Below, piece after piece: positions 1-8,047 of a DNA stretch of 64,000 nucleotides. Where the stretch lies: NCBI GenBank assembly GCA_963749485.1, contig CAVVMV010000003.1, forward strand, positions 186,001 to 250,000, read 5' to 3'. The translations under genes and the position numbers were made by a program. A model generated the notes under the pieces. That model saw nothing but the letters and a program-made list of their open reading frames with translations. It had not been told where the DNA came from and ran no database searches. This stretch comes from JAZGGS01 sp963749485. Lineage in GTDB: Bacteria; Bacteroidota; Ignavibacteria; Ignavibacteriales; Ignavibacteriaceae. How positions within the stretch are numbered: position 1 is the stretch's first letter; each line of letters opens with the position of its first letter.

Positions 1-388
1 CAGGAACACCATTCTTCTTCATCGTATCTTTAGCAAAAGATTTATCACCCATTTCATTAATCATTTGGGGCGATGGACCAATAAACTTAATACCTGATTC
101 GCCACAAATCTCAGAAAAGTTTGCATTCTCTGCAAGAAATCCATAACCGGGATGAATTGCATCGGCGCCTGTAACCTGGGCAGCAGAAATAATTGAAGGA
201 ATTTTTAGGTAACTGTCTTTACTAAACGGAGGTCCTATGCAAACAGCTTCGTCTGCAAAGGTTACATGAAGAGAATCTTCATCTGCTTCAGAATAAACTG
301 CAACAGTTTTAATTCCTAATTCCTTGCATGAACGGATAACTCGAAGGGCAATTTCGCCTCTGTTGGCGATCAAAATTTTGTTGAACAA
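1..388 (-). CDS. accC: Biotin carboxylase of acetyl-CoA carboxylase, N-terminal part (runs off the window)
   Basis: The product carboxylates biotin on AccB using ATP and bicarbonate, the first step of malonyl-CoA synthesis. The visible ~129 residues are the biotin-carboxylase N-terminal (pre-ATP-grasp) domain: FNKILIANRGEIA at the start, then an IHPGYGFLAEN motif and GPSPQMINEMGDK, all standard for AccC. The rest lies beyond base 1. The only usable start is a TTG at 388: an in-frame TGA lies just upstream and no ATG or GTG fits. The Shine-Dalgarno sequence is weak. The gene sits 27 bases after accB on the same strand, after efp, an order common in this lineage. Identity is certain; only the start codon is open. 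Confidence 0.93.
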   Translation of the reverse strand, partial: MFNKILIANRGEIALRVIRSCKELGIKTVAVYSEADEDSLHVTFADEAVCIGPPFSKDSYLKIPSIISAAQVTGADAIHPGYGFLAENANFSEICGESGIKFIGPSPQMINEMGDKSFAKDTMKKNGVP

Positions 389-415
389 TTGTTTCTCGTC
401 TAAATTACTTCAGTA

Positions 416-871
416 TCAACTGGTTTCTATTAAAAACAATGGTTGATTATATTCAACTGGTTTACCATTTTCAACTAACATCTTACTAATCTTACCGCTT
501 ACATCCGATTCAATTTCATTCATAAGTTTCATAGCTTCTACAATACAAAGAACAGTACCGGGCGATACCTGGTCACCTATTTCTGCATAATTATCGGCAT
601 CTGGTGCAGGAGCCCTGTAAAATGTTCCCACAATCGGTGATCTTATTTCGTGAAGATTAGCAGGAATAGTCTCTTCAACCTTATCAGGTTTTTCTTCAAC
701 TTTCACTTCTGTCTGGGCTGTTTGAGCGGAAACTTGCGACTCTGCAACAACCTGGGCTTGCCTAATCTTTTTGGCAATCTTTACCCTGATTCCATTCTCT
801 TCAATTTCCAAATCAGTAATACCGCTGGTATCAACAATTTTAACGAGTCTTTTAATTAAATTTAAATCCAT
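416..871 (-). CDS. accB: Biotin carboxyl carrier protein of acetyl-CoA carboxylase
   Basis: AccB carries the biotin that AccC carboxylates and the AccA/AccD transferase discharges onto acetyl-CoA. The 151-residue protein has the usual plan: a helical N-terminal segment (MDLNLIKRLVKIVDTSG), a flexible Ala/Glu/Val-rich linker at about residues 40-75, and a C-terminal biotinyl domain with the EAMKLMNEI motif, whose lysine is the biotinylation site. The length is normal and the frame is intact. It lies between efp and accC and is probably co-transcribed with both. AccA is encoded separately near 53.1-54.1 kb; accD is not in the window. Confidence 0.96.
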   Translation of the reverse strand: MDLNLIKRLVKIVDTSGITDLEIEENGIRVKIAKKIRQAQVVAESQVSAQTAQTEVKVEEKPDKVEETIPANLHEIRSPIVGTFYRAPAPDADNYAEIGDQVSPGTVLCIVEAMKLMNEIESDVSGKISKMLVENGKPVEYNQPLFLIETS

Positions 872-885
872 ATTAAATCCTCAAA

Positions 886-1450
886 TTAAGATTTTACTCT
901 TTCTGAATATTCGCCGGTTCGCGTATCAACCTTAAGAAGTTCATCAGCTTCTATAAATAAGGGTACATTTATAGTAACCCCGGTTTCCAGTTTTGCTGGT
1001 TTTACCGCTCCGGTAGCTGTATCTCCTTTAAAGCCGGGTTCAGTTTCAACAACTTTCAAATTTATGAAGGTTGGAATTTCCACCGATATAATTTCAGGTC
1101 CGTTGAAAAGAATTTCAACATCTACGCCCTCTTTAAGAAAATTAACTCCGTCACCAAACAAATTACCAGGTACATTTATCTGGTCATAAGTTTCATTATC
1201 CATGCATACCAGGAAGTCGCTATCCCTGTAAAGATACTGGTAGGTTTTTCTTTCAACTCGAACGATTTCAATTTTTTCGCCAGCTCTGAAATGTATTATC
1301 CAGCACTTTACCGGTTTTAAGACTTTTAAGTGTGCTTCTTACAAAAGCGCCACCTTTACCTGGTTTTACATGCTGGAATCCAACGATGGTGTAAAGATCG
1401 TTTTTAAATTGGATAATTAAGCCATTTCTAAAATCTGATGTGTCAGCCAT
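886..1450 (-). CDS. efp: Translation elongation factor P (frameshifted in this sequence)
   Basis: EF-P binds between the ribosomal P and E sites and relieves stalling at polyproline stretches. The two halves are an N-terminal KOW-like domain (from MADTSDFRNG at 1450) and the OB domains (NETYDQINVP onward). They lie in different frames. Near base 1290 an extra base in ACATTTCAGAGC breaks the frame; removing it restores VLDNTFRAGEKIEIVRVER, a classic EF-P sequence, and gives 187 residues, the usual length. The conserved loop reads KPGKGGAF, so the modifiable residue of loop I is a lysine. It heads the efp-accB-accC run. The frameshift is very probably a sequence error, because this gene is near universal. 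Confidence 0.93.
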
Positions 1451-1513
1451 AAAATCTTAAGTCTAAATATTGAATAAGTGATTAAAAAAAATAGATATAT
1501 GAGTTCTGAAAGT

Positions 1514-1545
1514 CAAGAAAACCTGATATGAAGTTGATTATCAGG
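1514..1545 (-). terminator. Rho-independent terminator after the TPR protein gene
   Basis: On the minus strand a perfect 7-bp stem (CCTGATA/TATCAGG) with a 10-base loop is followed by TTTTCTT. It lies between the end of the TPR gene (1606) and the start of efp (1450), so it would end the upstream transcript and separate it from efp-accB-accC. Confidence 0.6.
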
Positions 1546-1605
1546 AAAAAATAAAAAGCCGTGCAATTACATGACGGTTACTGGAAAAATTTATGTTTAA
1601 AATCC

Positions 1606-2292
1606 TTAATTAACCAGTGCCAGGTATTGACCAATTTCTCTTCCGGCTAAAGAAGTTGAATACTTCTCTCTAATTGTTTCGAACAGGGTTTTCGCTTCTT
1701 TCTTATTACCTGCTTTTAGGAAATTAATTCCAGCATTTAGCAAATATTCAGGATTTAATGCATTCACTTCCGTAATACCAGCTGCTTCTAAATAAAGATC
1801 GGCAGCTTCTTCATAATTCTTTTTGGAAGCATAATAACCTGCTCTTCCGGAAATTGCAGCAGCTTTAAAATAATCGATACTGCCACTATAGTCTTTATAG
1901 TATTTTAAAGCTTCCTCGTAGTTGCCTAAAAAGGAATAGCTGTTTGCAAGAAATATTTTTGCAGATTCACCGTTCTCTGTTCCGCCGTACTCTTCTACTA
2001 TTGTCTTTAACCCGATTATATTGGTACCCTGCTGTCCTTCAATTGCCTGAAGGTAAGCTCCCTGGTCGTAAAGTATCATTGTTCTGGATAATTCAACACC
2101 GGCATTTTCATTATCAGTTCTTTTCTGGTTAACATAAAAGTAAGCTAAAGCAACTGCTACAACAACAACTGCACCATAAGTAAATATTTTGTTGGTGTGT
2201 TCTTCGTAAAACGATCGGGCTTTATAAACAAACGATACAAGCTTATCTTCTTTAATCTCTTTCCTTGAGAGCTTTCTCTTCTTCGTGATCAT
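1606..2292 (-). CDS. Membrane-anchored tetratricopeptide repeat protein
   Basis: This is a 228-residue protein with a Lys/Arg-rich cytoplasmic N-terminus, one membrane helix at about residues 37-55 (IFTYGAVVVVAVALAYFY), and an outward-facing region of TPR-like helical pairs (GNYEEALKYYKDY, KNYEEAADLYLEA, GNKKEAKTLFETI). The layout matches the YfgM-like family of inner-membrane TPR proteins, which take part in periplasmic chaperone or envelope networks. That is resemblance only, and I cannot assign a partner. It is transcribed alone, with a terminator downstream and tRNA-Arg upstream on the same strand. Confidence 0.8.
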   Translation of the reverse strand: MITKKRKLSRKEIKEDKLVSFVYKARSFYEEHTNKIFTYGAVVVVAVALAYFYVNQKRTDNENAGVELSRTMILYDQGAYLQAIEGQQGTNIIGLKTIVEEYGGTENGESAKIFLANSYSFLGNYEEALKYYKDYSGSIDYFKAAAISGRAGYYASKKNYEEAADLYLEAAGITEVNALNPEYLLNAGINFLKAGNKKEAKTLFETIREKYSTSLAGREIGQYLALVN

Positions 2293-2380
2293 TAATTAAT
2301 TCCTTATTTCTTATCTAATATTAAAATTGAAAAGACTTGCAAAAATAACAAATATTTTCACAATCTTATAAATAAAATTG

Positions 2381-2454
2381 TACGCCCAGGAGGACTCGAA
2401 CCTCCAACCTCCGGAACCGGAATCCGACGTTCTGTCCAGTTGAACTATGGGCGC
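2381..2454 (-). tRNA. tRNA-Arg (anticodon CCG)
   Basis: The minus strand folds into a complete cloverleaf: acceptor GCGCCCA/TGGGCGT, D stem GTTC/GAAC, anticodon stem TCGGA/TCCGG with loop TTCCGGT, and T arm GGAGG-TTCGAGT-CCTCC. The anticodon is CCG, which reads the arginine codon CGG. No CCA is encoded after the discriminator A. The 5' end lies two bases past the stop codon of the PHP-domain gene on the same strand, so the two may share a transcript. Confidence 0.95.
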
Positions 2455-2456
2455 AT

Positions 2457-3506
2457 TTATAAACCAATTCTTATATGATTTGAGTAAATCCAGGCTTTAT
2501 TGAAAAAATAAACCTCTACCCTGTATGCACCTTTCTCTTTTACATTAAATTCGGCGGTTTTAGCTTCTACTGATTTAACTATTTCACCATTCCTCAAAAA
2601 CCTGATTTTTGCTGTTTGATCCGGAAGAGTAGCTTTTAGTGAAATTTTATCAGTTAACGGTATCGAATCACCCATTTGAACTGTTTTTCCTTCAACTTCA
2701 GCAAAAAACCGGAAACCTTTGGAATCTGCATGATAATCGTTGGCAAAAAAGCAATTACCATTTTCTAGTGCAGAATATAGAGCTTTTTTAGAGTTTTCAA
2801 TATTTTTATCTGAGTTATCTCGTTTTAATTCTTCTTGAAGCAAAATGTGTGTACGAATCGCTTTAAATAGTACTTTGTACGGAAATATCTCTACTTCAAA
2901 AAAGCCAAACAAATTTTGCTTGTGTGCATGTGCATCGCTCCCGCCAATTCCAACAACCTTTCGCTTTAAATTTAATTCATCCCAAACTCTTAGCGTTTCA
3001 TCAGATGGTGAAACTATAGATCTGAGCGGATGTAAAAAAGATTGATACTTATTCTTCTCTGTTAGATTTTCCATCCATTCAGACATATGATTCCAGATTT
3101 CAATTCCTGTAAAATCCTCTGTATTCCATTCTTCCCACGGATAAGGCGGATGCTCTTTCATATTATTACGGTCTTCATGAGGATGAGCAATAAAACCGAG
3201 TCCACCTGCTTCTTTAACTTTTCTAACATAATTCTTAGCAGTCATCCTGGTTGAATAGGTTTCATTAATACCCAGCGCCAGGTAATGGTTTTTATTCTCT
3301 TTATCATTTATTTCACATCCAACCAGGCAAAGGGTATTATCATACCACTTTTCATAACCTTCTTCCAAAGCCCGCAGCGTATTATGATCGGTAAGTATAA
3401 TAAAATCCAAACCGACTTCATTTGCAAAACCAGCTATATCAGGTACTTCACCGGAACCATCGGAAAAAGTTGAATGCATATGTATTGAACCAACGTATTC
3501 GATCAT
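2457..3506 (-). CDS. PHP-domain phosphoesterase family protein
   Basis: The 349-residue protein starts with a PHP domain of the polymerase-and-histidinol-phosphatase superfamily, a metal-dependent TIM-like fold. Visible metal-binding motifs are HMHST near residue 9, a TDHN motif near residue 40, a glutamate in the GCEIND segment, an AHPHED segment near residue 105, and GGSDAHAH near residue 190. After about residue 260 comes a beta-rich C-terminal region (KISLKATLPDQ, then EKGAYRVEVYFF) that looks like a small beta-sandwich, so the protein may be larger in role than a plain PHP enzyme. There is no signal peptide, and the substrate is unknown. The stop codon lies two bases before tRNA-Arg. Confidence 0.82.
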   Translation of the reverse strand: MIEYVGSIHMHSTFSDGSGEVPDIAGFANEVGLDFIILTDHNTLRALEEGYEKWYDNTLCLVGCEINDKENKNHYLALGINETYSTRMTAKNYVRKVKEAGGLGFIAHPHEDRNNMKEHPPYPWEEWNTEDFTGIEIWNHMSEWMENLTEKNKYQSFLHPLRSIVSPSDETLRVWDELNLKRKVVGIGGSDAHAHKQNLFGFFEVEIFPYKVLFKAIRTHILLQEELKRDNSDKNIENSKKALYSALENGNCFFANDYHADSKGFRFFAEVEGKTVQMGDSIPLTDKISLKATLPDQTAKIRFLRNGEIVKSVEAKTAEFNVKEKGAYRVEVYFFNKAWIYSNHIRIGL

Positions 3507-3629
3507 ATCATTAATAATTTATGCAACTAAAGTTAAGGAAGAATAATCTATTTAGGAAAGTCGAAATTCAGTATAAAATAAAGTGAAAATGAAGCTTTTA
3601 ACCCACATCCCGAATTGCTAAAACAGCCA

Positions 3630-3929
3630 TCAATCAAGTTGTTTCAGCGTTGTGTATTTGGTAGAATGTTCAACTGTAAGATCGCTAATTTTATTAATAA
3701 GGATGTTTATTCTTTCATCATTATTATCATCAAATTCCTCAAACGCTTCATCGGAGATGAATGTATATTGCTCCTGGAAGTGATTTGGTTTCCCCTTAAC
3801 TTCAAAAACAGAATAATCTTCTAATCCTTCTGCTTGCAGTAAATTTTTAAGTTCTCTAATCGTACTGAAGTATTCATCTTTTCTACCTGCAGATAATTCG
3901 TATTGAATTGAAAAGATTACTTTAGACAT
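3630..3929 (-). CDS. Small protein of unknown function (ferredoxin-like dimeric barrel suspected)
   Basis: I do not recognise this 99-residue protein. It starts MSKVIFSIQYEL and alternates strands and helices (strand, helix RKDEYFSTIRELKNLL, strand DYSVFEVKG, helix DEAFEEFDDN, helix, strand), a pattern that suggests a ferredoxin-like alpha/beta fold such as the ABM/EthD-type dimeric barrels. It is acidic and cytosolic, with no signal or membrane segment. It stands just upstream of dapF on the same strand with a 57-base gap, so the two may be co-transcribed. The fold guess is inference. Confidence 0.6.
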   Translation of the reverse strand: MSKVIFSIQYELSAGRKDEYFSTIRELKNLLQAEGLEDYSVFEVKGKPNHFQEQYTFISDEAFEEFDDNNDERINILINKISDLTVEHSTKYTTLKQLD

Positions 3930-3986
3930 GTTTTCTCCACAATATTATTCAACTAAATTTATTTGAAATTGACCTTTAAAAACTTC

Positions 3987-4771
3987 TTACACAGGTCCTG
4001 TTAATGATACATTTGAAAATTCATCATTTCTAACATCAAAATTTACAAATAATTTATCTTTACTTCTTGGTAAAATTTTAACAGGCGGTCTTAATTCCAT
4101 CGGTCACGTGGCATATGATTGCAGCTGCAACCGAACCTGTTCCGCAAGCAAGTGTTTCACTTTCCACTCCGCGCTCATAGGTTCTAATATGAATTTCTTC
4201 ATTTTCTATCTTAACAAAGTTTACATTTGTTCCACCGGGAGTAAATTCTGGCAAGGTATCTTATTTCCCTACCAATTGATTCAACGGAAATTTTATCTAG
4301 TTCCTCAACTTTAATTACAACGTGGGGCGAACCGGTATTAATAAAATGTGCTGTTATATCCTTTCCGGCAGTTTTTAATTGAATATTTTTTCTTAAATCA
4401 TACGGTGGATTAAGATTAAACCGAATCGTTCCATCTTCTAATATTTCGCCGGAGTATTCAGAATTGTTAGATAAAAATCTTGTGGTTTTATCTATTATCC
4501 TTTTCGTATTTAACGCGAATTTAACTGCACACCTTGCACCATTGCCGCAAAGACTTCCTGTGGAGCCATCCGCATTGTAGTAATTCATAACAAAATCATA
4601 TTGTTCAGAGGAAGAAATTAATATAACACCATCTGCCCCAATTCCATTATGCCGGTCGCAAAGTTTCTGTATCGTTTTCTCAGAAAACAAAAATTCGGGA
4701 TTATCATCATCATCAATTAAGATGAAATCATTCCCGGCACCACTCATTTTTGTAAAGGATATATTTTTCAT
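3987..4771 (-). CDS. dapF: Diaminopimelate epimerase (two frameshifts in this sequence)
   Basis: DapF converts LL- to meso-diaminopimelate for peptidoglycan and lysine synthesis. The N-terminal half carries KMSGAGNDF and the first catalytic-cysteine motif (GSLCGNGARC). The C-terminal half carries TPGGTNVNFV, TYERGVE and the second cysteine motif (ETLACGTGS). One extra base near 4250 (in TACCTTGCCAGAATT) and another near 4090 (in AAGACCGCC) break the frame. Removing both gives a continuous 260-residue enzyme ending in LTGPV, which is a normal length. Both catalytic cysteines are present, so the cell probably has a working enzyme and the breaks are sequence errors. Confidence 0.92.
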
Positions 4772-4863
4772 TTCAGGTATACAATTTAGTTTAATGTATA
4801 TAGCTTTTCAATCGAATTGAATAGAGGAAGGTAAATTATTTGTTATCAAATAAAATTAGAAGT

Positions 4864-4894
4864 GAAAAAATTTAGGCCGTAAAATTTTACGGCC
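4864..4894 (-). terminator. Rho-independent terminator after the TM2 protein gene
   Basis: A perfect palindromic stem GGCCGTAAAA/TTTTACGGCC is followed on the minus strand by TAAATTTTTTCAC. It lies 15 bases past the TM2 gene and before dapF, so it would end the DUF2752-TM2 transcript. Confidence 0.75.
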
Positions 4895-4908
4895 CAAGTT
4901 AAGCCCCG

Positions 4909-5265
4909 TTAGCTTGATATGTTTTGCATCAATGCAGCAACCTGTTGCGCCTGCTTTGAGTTATACTCAAACGCCAGTTTTTTATGGTTTACTATATCTA
5001 TAATAGTACCTATTAAACAGAGTCCGCCGGTAAAAAAATACAACAGACCCATTCCTATTTGGTCTACTACAAATCTTTGAATTCCGGCTATTCCCAACAG
5101 ACCTATCACAGCAAAAATAAGCATGTTAGTAGGATCTTTTCTTCTGGACATATAAGACATCGCAAACTGTTGTGCTTTATCATCACTCATGTCTTTTATT
5201 AGCTCCTGAATATAAGCCATTTCTTCGCCCTCAAGACCGGGCATTAATTGAAATACGTTTGCCAT
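4909..5265 (-). CDS. TM2 domain-containing membrane protein
   Basis: The 118-residue protein has a helical N-terminus rich in Asp/Glu/Met (LIKDMSDDKAQQF), then a TM2-type pair of membrane helices: PTNMLIFAVIGLLGIAGIQRF followed by a short turn and GLLYFFTGGLCLIGTIIDIV. The D-Q-x-G-x-G-L-L segment between the helices is typical of TM2 proteins. The family's biochemical role is unknown. The gene overlaps the end of the DUF2752 gene by 35 bases, with its GGAG ribosome site inside that gene, which suggests coupled translation. Confidence 0.85.
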   Translation of the reverse strand: MANVFQLMPGLEGEEMAYIQELIKDMSDDKAQQFAMSYMSRRKDPTNMLIFAVIGLLGIAGIQRFVVDQIGMGLLYFFTGGLCLIGTIIDIVNHKKLAFEYNSKQAQQVAALMQNISS

Positions 5266-5569
5266 AATTGCTCCAATTCATTTTGATTAATGAAATTATC
5301 CTTGTAAATAAAACAATAAGTGCAAAAATCCCCAGCGGATGTGCACTAAGGGAGTTTGTAATTTCTCCATGCAAAACATAGGAAACTGATCTTCCTAGCC
5401 CGCAGCCAGGACAAAAATCAATTCCCAACGCAGAAAAAGGACAGATAGTAAAATGAGCGGTTTCCACAGGTGCTGTTAAAGCAAGAAATATAAGTGCCGC
5501 CATCCAGATTAATGCCTCAACACCTATAATTTTACCTGCAGTAGATAAATCTCTCATCCTGATTGGCAA
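5231..5569 (-). CDS. DUF2752 family membrane protein
   Basis: The 112-residue protein has three predicted membrane segments and the hallmark CPGCGLGRS motif of DUF2752 near residue 53, preceded by a second cysteine (TICPF). The function of the family is unknown. In Bacteroidota-type genomes it is often found beside TM2 proteins, as here. The 3' end overlaps the TM2 gene by 35 bases. The overlap may be real coupling, or the tail (NYGKRISINARS) may be read-through caused by one of the many indels in this sequence. Confidence 0.85.
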   Translation of the reverse strand: MPIRMRDLSTAGKIIGVEALIWMAALIFLALTAPVETAHFTICPFSALGIDFCPGCGLGRSVSYVLHGEITNSLSAHPLGIFALIVLFTRIISLIKMNWSNYGKRISINARS

Positions 5570-5804
5570 GTCCTTTCTCTTATTAATTCAAAACATAATT
5601 AATTGACGCCTGTGAATCAATAATTGAATGATAGATGGTGGAATAAAATCGGTTAATTGCAATAATAAAGCGGTAGGAAATATCTTCCCGTTATAAATAA
5701 TGATTTTAATTACAATATTTAGGTAAGTGTGTTGGGTGTAGTTTTGAGCGTATATCACAATTATATCAATCAGCTTGGTCCGATAAATCAGATTTCGCCG
5801 TATT

Positions 5805-5839
5805 CGTCTTCATTTTTCGCATAGCTCAAAACGAAGACT
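5805..5839. repeat. Inverted repeat just past the tmRNA 3' end
   Basis: GTCTTC at 5806 and GAAGAC at 5833 form an imperfect hairpin extended by TTTT/AAAA, starting 4 bases beyond the tmRNA on its transcribed strand. There is no clear T-run, so it may be a processing or weak termination hairpin. The rest of the 273-base gap 5570-5842 shows no gene I can support. Confidence 0.3.
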
Positions 5840-5842
5840 GAG

Positions 5843-6201
5843 TGGAGGTGGCGGGAGTCGAACCCGCGTCCGAAATTAAGATCCAAAAAACGTCTACACA
5901 CATATCCGGTTTTTAATTTAACTTAAAGCTACCAAACTGGCAAGGATCACTTTAAGCGTGCCCGTAACCGCCGACGCGGATTCGCCTTCCCTTGCCGGGT
6001 GAAAGGGTCAGCTATCATACCTAACGGCGTTCTTCCAAACCCCAGTATGAGAGAGAATGGAGAACGGCTGCGTTAATTTACGCAGCTAGAGCGTAATCGT
6101 ATTCGCTAATTAATTTTTTTCCCGCCGTTTAACGTGTCTGCAGGAAAACACGGTGCGCAGTTTAATGTCTCTTTAATCCCGTCGAAGCCAATTTCACCCC
6201 C
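5843..6201 (-). ncRNA. ssrA: Transfer-messenger RNA (tmRNA)
   Basis: tmRNA rescues stalled ribosomes and tags the nascent chain for proteolysis. On the minus strand the 5' end reads GGGGGTGAAATTGGCTTCGAC and the 3' end GACGCGGGTTCGACTCCCGC followed by CACCTCC; these ends pair in a 7-bp tRNA-like acceptor stem (one G-U) next to a T arm. No CCA is encoded. The tag frame ends at about 6075 with codons for EYDYALAA and TAA. A GGA codon upstream of KKLIS is my best guess for the resume codon, which would give GKKLISEYDYALAA. The ALAA end is the usual protease signal. Length is 359 nt. Confidence 0.95.
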
Positions 6202-6243
6202 TTAAAGGAAGATGGAAAAGTTAAAACAAAAGAAAATAAATAA

Positions 6244-6783
6244 TTATTTCTCCCATTTTACATCAGGATTGCCTGAGACTTTATTTTCAAAACGTGCAAG
6301 AACAAAGAACAGGTCGCTTAACCTGTTTAAGAATATAAGAATATTATCACCAATTTCAACACTATTTTTTAATGATACAACAGCTCTTTCCGCCCTTCTT
6401 GCAACTGTGCGGCAAATATGAAGGTTTGCAGAACTTTTAGAGCCGCCGGGAAGAATAAAGTTTTTCAATTCTTCCAGTTTTGCATCATATTTATCAATCT
6501 CCTTTTCTATACTACTATAAAACTCTGAAGGAGTTCCATCACTTTCCTGCTTTTTTTCTTCCGGTGTAGCAAGATCAGCACCAACGGTAAATAACTGGTT
6601 CTGGATTTTTAGAAGAAGTGCTTTTACATCTTTATCAACAGTTTCGGTAACAGCCAGCCCAACAAATGAATTCAGTTCATCTACAATTCCGTATGCTTCT
6701 ATACGCGGGGAATTTTTAGAAACTCTTTTACCACCATAGAGTGCTGTTTCTCCTTTATCTCCTTTTCCGGTATATATCTTCAT
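6244..6783 (-). CDS. Cob(I)alamin adenosyltransferase, PduO type
   Basis: The enzyme transfers the adenosyl group of ATP to cob(I)alamin, making coenzyme B12. The 179-residue protein begins MKIYTGKGDKGETALYGG, the PduO-type ATP-binding loop, and has VDELNSFVGLA, the NQLFTVGADLATP segment, and the HICRTVARRAER motif in the last helices. The length is standard and no targeting sequence is present. Its ATG overlaps the stop codon of ygfZ (ATGA), so the two are translationally coupled. No B12-dependent enzyme is in the window. Confidence 0.93.
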   Translation of the reverse strand: MKIYTGKGDKGETALYGGKRVSKNSPRIEAYGIVDELNSFVGLAVTETVDKDVKALLLKIQNQLFTVGADLATPEEKKQESDGTPSEFYSSIEKEIDKYDAKLEELKNFILPGGSKSSANLHICRTVARRAERAVVSLKNSVEIGDNILIFLNRLSDLFFVLARFENKVSGNPDVKWEK

Positions 6784-7882
6784 TTTATAAATGGTAAAGA
6801 ATCTACTTCTACAGGTATAGTTCTACTCGTACTGTTCTTTGCTATAAGCTTTGTTTCGTTATTTAGGAATTGCTTTTTAATATAAGCCAAACCGATATAC
6901 TCTTTAAGCTTAGTTGAATTAATGCTTGATGTTACAATACCTGCTTCGTTACCATTTTCATCAACCAGGGTTAGTCGCTCATCATCTTTAACCGCTTCGG
7001 AAAAAGTGATTCCTGATATTTGCCTTTGCACTTTATCGTATGCATCCAACCGACCAATAACTTCCTGCCCAATAAAACATCCTTTGTTAAGATCAACAAA
7101 ATCAATTAGCCCTGCTTCGTGCGGATTATAATTGTCGTTCAATTCATTTGGAGCAACAGGAATTCCCTGTTCTATTCTATAAGAATTATATGCATCCTCA
7201 CCAATCAAAGTAAAATCGTAAGCTCCTTTATTTTCAAGCATATAGTCAACCAGCTTTTTACTATTTTCATAATCGCCAGCATCCAGAATTTGTTCCCTCC
7301 CATTTCATCTACAAGTTTAACAAGGAAGAATAAGATATTTTCTGTATTAACAATCCGGAATGTATTCGGTTCAATATCATTAACAATATTCCCGGTAACC
7401 AAAGTTATAAATGAATCTGCCTGCGGGCCGCAAAGCTCCAGCAAACTATATTTAACATTTGCATCATTCACCTGTACATCATCGGTGATTACATATTTTC
7501 TTATCCAGCTCATAACATTTGGTTTACTTTTTCTATCACAAACAAGCAACTGGTAATCTTCAAAGTTTAAGAGAGCCCCTAACTCTATTATTCTACCTTT
7601 TTCTGTTGTGAAGACAGTTTTTGTGACTCCTTCTTTTGGTAAATCTTTAACTGAGTTTGTAGTGATGCGGTGAAGAAAATCCAGTACATCTTTACCTTTC
7701 AGTTCAATCAAACCAAAATGAGATATGTTTCTCAATCCAACACCGCTGTATAAGGCTTCCAGTTCTTTCTCGACATCAGTATATAATTTTATTAACTTAT
7801 GATCATTTTCTGTAACCGATGCATATCCTTTCGATTCGAAATATTCAACAATGGCATTTTTGTTATCTATTGCTTCGAGCAT
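6780..7882 (-). CDS. ygfZ: YgfZ/GcvT-family folate-binding protein (frameshifted in this sequence)
   Basis: YgfZ-type proteins use tetrahydrofolate to help assemble or repair some Fe-S clusters. The C-terminal half has the diagnostic KGCFIGQE motif at about residue 235; the N-terminal half has the GcvT-like GLRNISHFGLIEL and DVLDFLHRITTN segments. The halves are out of frame. The break is at about 7297, where ATGGGAGGGAACAA appears to lack one G of a G-run; restoring it gives GGEQILDAGDYENSKKL and a continuous protein of about 367 residues, a normal length. The stop overlaps the start of the adenosyltransferase gene. An aminomethyltransferase (GcvT) is less likely, because the KGC-x-GQ motif is present. 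Confidence 0.87.
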
Positions 7883-8047
7883 TTATTCTCCTGAATTGGA
7901 ATTTCTATATGTACAAAATTATTATTTACTAATCATAAATAAAACTGAAATTTTTCTTATCTCCAAATAATCCTGCTGAGTTGCAAAAATGGAAGTTCAT
8001 CATCAACAGATGATTAGAAATGAAACGTAAAAATATGAAAATATTCT

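Noticed and set aside
5805..5839. Inverted repeat beside tmRNA as an attachment site or mobile element end
   Set aside because: tmRNA 3' ends are common integration sites, but no integrase, second copy or foreign gene block is next to it.
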